Assembly (NCBI RefSeq): GCF_033958435.1
Contig: NC_134161.1
Coordinates: forward strand, 15,872,001 to 15,936,000
DNA length: 64,000 nucleotides
Source: Carettochelys insculpta
Lineage: Eukaryota > Chordata > Testudines > Carettochelyidae
Direction of reading: 5' to 3'
A program made the translations under genes and the position numbers. The notes under the pieces were generated by a model. It had not been told where the DNA came from. It saw nothing but the letters and a program-made list of their open reading frames with translations, and made no database searches. Each line of letters begins with the position of its first letter. Position 1 is the stretch's first letter. Below are positions 61,287 to 64,000 of this stretch, in pieces.

Positions 61287-64000
61287 GTATGGAATCATGA
61301 GCTGAAGGTGAATATGTGACTTGCCCCCAGCTGTGTTCTCACACCTGGGCATTCGGCAGCCTCCTCATAGGTTTCTCTTCCTGAGACAGACAGCCTGAGG
61401 GCAGGGAGAGCTCTTTCAGAGGCCATGTGCCTCAGTAAACCAGGCACAGATTAGGAGTCAGGAGCCCTGGGTTCTAGTCCCAGCTCTGCCTGTGGTGCCT
61501 TGGTTTCCCTGTCTGTTAATACTTAGATGCTTTTGTAAAGTGCTGTAAGATTTACAGACGAAACACTGTATAAATGCTAAGCATTGTTATGGGGGAAACG
61601 CAAGAGGCAAACCAGTGAATTTCGAGAAAGACAGGGAACTCCCAGCCTTCACCTTAGTTGGAGGGAGTGAGGTACTGTCGGTACTGGGGGGGAGGAAGCA
61701 GGGCAAAGAGTTGCGGGAGGTGTTGACTTTGTCCCAAGCTGTGTTTCTCCTCTCCCCCCAGCCAGGCACACTCCGTAGAGCCAGGCTTAAGGTTCACGCA
61801 GGACTGGAGCTGATGAGCTTAGACGCTGCTCTCCCAGAGTCAGCAAATTACAGCACTGGGCTCTGTTAGCTCTCTTCAGTGGTGTCTGCTGGCCCACCCA
61901 TGACCATCCCAGGCCATCTGACCATCTCATTGTGCCTTTTCATTGTCAGTGACTGTGTCTTCCATCCCAGGAGAGCCTCCAGCTCTGGCTCTCCCAGGAG
62001 CCAGCTTTTCGCATTCCCTGTCTGCTGCTCCATCAGCTGTTGGCCACATTACCGCGCTAGGACCACCCCCCTTCATTACGAGCCCCTCTCTCGCTTCTCG
62101 ATCTCACTCCCTGCTCCCTTGATGCTGAGCTAGCCAGCACTAACCATATCTCTGGGCTCCCATCTCTCCACTCCCCTGGCATTCCTTGTTTCTCTAGGAG
62201 GAACAAGTCATTGAAGAAGCCCTGGGATGTCTGCTCTTCAAGATGAGTTTTCATCCTCTGCATTAGCTGTGCCTAGCGCAGGATGTTCCCATTCAGGTTG
62301 CTGAAAGAAGTAGGTGACCAAACATCTCTTCTGAGTCTTCCTGGATGTCCCTGGCTCATCCTGTAACCCCTCCTGTTTCTAATTCCCTTCCCATGCATTG
62401 TTGCTGATACCACCCCACCCACCAGCTCTGGTGGCCACTGTCCATCTGAACAAAGGCTTGAGCCTCATCAATGAAGATGCAAAGGTGGACACAGAGCATG
62501 GCAAGACACCAGTGGTATCGACAGGATCCATTCAAGGGCAGTTGGGTGCAATATGAAAAGACTGGCTTCAGGGAGGCGTATTTGTCGTAACACAGAAAGA
62601 GTTTGCCCATGGGGAAGGCACTTTAGGTGAAACAGCTGCACACAGAACACGAGGCTGCAGGAGGCATATTTGGGGCAGCAAAATGCAGGCTGTGTGCCTT
62701 GCCGATCTGGTGACCTACAGAGGCCTGGGCAGTAGGTTATCTGTGTGCTGGCCACCAGCAGGCAGAGGGGTCAGGGAGCAGAATGCTAAGAAAGTGGAAA
62801 TAGAGAAAGTGGCGGCTTTAGTAACCATATATAGGGTCTCACTGGAAACAAGGGAGCAGGGCTGGGGGACAGGAAAACAGAGCTGCCTACCCATTAAGCC
62901 AGCTACAATCAGTTAAAGTAACTACCCTACCCTGGAGAGATAGGAGTGGGTAGAGTCCCACCAGTGGCTGTACTGGGAGCAATCTGGAACCCTTGACTCA
63001 GAAGGCAGTCTTCAGCGAAGTGGGGAGATTTGCTGGCATTGGCATTGAACCAATGGGCATCTTAGCTATGCCATAGGCCGATGAGAGTTAAGAAAGGTAT
63101 TTGTCTCTTGGCTCCATGTCTGGAAGACTCGATAGTCTGGGAGTAAAAATAACTCACCCAAGTCACGGTAAGCTTCTGCTGAAGGTGTGGCAAGGCTGGG
63201 TGTTCTCCAGGGCAGGTCCTGTTCAACGTTGTTGGGCAGGATGTTAAAACCACTGGCAGGGAAGTTGTTCACCAAATTCTGATGTGTGCTGGGATACAGG
63301 ACTGGGGAGTGTTCTCTCCTGGCAGAGAGTATCATGTCTGTCTCTTGTGGCCAGTCCACAAGAAGATGGCAGCCTACTACTGCTACTGACAAAAGGAGTT
63401 CTTCTGTTTCAGCTTGAATGGTAGAGGACTGTGCAGTGGTGCTGAAGGGCCCTATATCACTGATGCATGCAAGGGGATGGCTGCATTCAATGAGCCAGCC
63501 TGGAAACATTCAGTAAAGTTGCTAGTCCTGGACTTTACCACTACTGGTCTTGTAGGGGACCAAGCCCAAGTCTCCACCTGTTCAGAAGAACACCCTTGCC
63601 TATTTCACACTCCTCCCTGCAGAAGTGAAGAAGGCAGAAGGGGTTGTCCAGGCAGGGTGGTCTTGTTGATGACCAGCTCTTAGCATGTACTCACCCAAAG
63701 CCTCTGAGATGATCTCCGATAAAATTCTGTGGTATAGAGTGACAGTAAATATGCACTCGTGGTTGCTCCTTGCAACCGCTTTGTAGTCCTTGAGTGAGCT
63801 CTGAGCAAGGTTTTATAGGCAAATGTGTCTGCCAGAAGTGTCCCGGGTGCTCTCATGAATGTGCACCTGCGTGAGGTGTCAGGCTGGAGACATTTACACA
63901 GTCCTTGGGAAGCTCTTTGTAGGTTTGGCAGTCATCCAGGCAAGGAACAGGAACAGTGCCATGTGAACAAAGTGACCTGCCTTGCAGCTCGACCTGCAAA
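61287..64000 (+). other. KIRREL3: KIRREL3 intron (5' part) leading towards the transmembrane exon
   Basis: The donor is gtatgg at 61287. The remaining 2.7 kb contain a MIR-like relic at 61432-61592 and otherwise nothing I recognise. I looked for the expected hydrophobic transmembrane exon that follows the microexon and did not find it, so it probably lies beyond the window. Confidence 0.75.
61432..61592 (+). repeat. MIR-like SINE relic
   Basis: 'caggagccctgggttctagt' 'cccagctctgcc', 'tggtttccctgtctg', 'tgtaaagtgctgtaagattt' and 'atgctaagcattgttat' give almost the whole MIR from B-box to the 3' end. This is the clearest MIR in the window. Confidence 0.75.

Noticed and set aside
61300..64000. 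KIRREL3 transmembrane exon
   Set aside because: I looked for a hydrophobic exon after the microexon and found no hydrophobic frame with splice sites; it likely lies beyond the window.

Overview
This is vertebrate nuclear DNA from a sauropsid. The best fit is a turtle, with a crocodilian as the main alternative. The evidence is the dense CR1 LINE population, decayed MIR relics, a tRNA-like SINE and many short inverted-repeat DNA elements whose terminal motifs I associate with turtle genomes. The species call rests on repeat content and memory, not on a search.

The only protein-coding gene I can support is on the + strand: an internal part of KIRREL3 (kin of IRRE-like 3, also called NEPH2), an immunoglobulin-superfamily adhesion receptor. 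Six exons are visible: 37406-37554, 41194-41321, 47564-47690, 58738-58838, 59536-59734 and 61251-61286. All have AG acceptors and GT donors, and their phases fit. Joined, they give 740 nt: the last base of an Arg codon, 246 full codons, and one base of the next codon. There is no internal stop. They encode the second half of Ig3, all of Ig4, all of Ig5 and a 12-residue juxtamembrane microexon. Ig1, Ig2 and the first half of Ig3 must lie upstream of position 1. The transmembrane and cytoplasmic exons must lie beyond 64000, unless I missed very short exons.

Layout. 1-37405 is one long intron (at least 37.4 kb here). It holds CR1 fragments (10.2, 14.8, 20.0, 27.9, 29.1, 33.0 and 34.8 kb), two RTE-like LINE fragments (1.2 and 35.5 kb), several miniature inverted-repeat elements, three copies of a tRNA-like SINE, MIR relics and stretches with no recognisable repeat. 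37.4-47.7 kb carries exons for Ig3, Ig4a and Ig4b; a CR1 between them is interrupted by a fold-back element. 47.7-58.7 kb is an 11-kb intron with nested DNA elements. 58.7-61.3 kb holds the two Ig5 exons and the microexon. 61.3-64.0 kb is intron.

The most distinctive non-genic signal is a family of short elements, either monomers or head-to-head inverted dimers (7.02, 8.36, 24.0, 27.44 and 40.25 kb). They share one asymmetric end, and most are flanked by 11-14 bp target duplications. Variable duplications of that length suggest retrotransposition rather than a classical fold-back transposon. A separate ~133 bp hairpin at 24.37 kb matches none of the repeat families here. I found no operons, CRISPR arrays, phage, rRNA genes or intact non-coding RNA genes, and nothing I would call a new molecular system.
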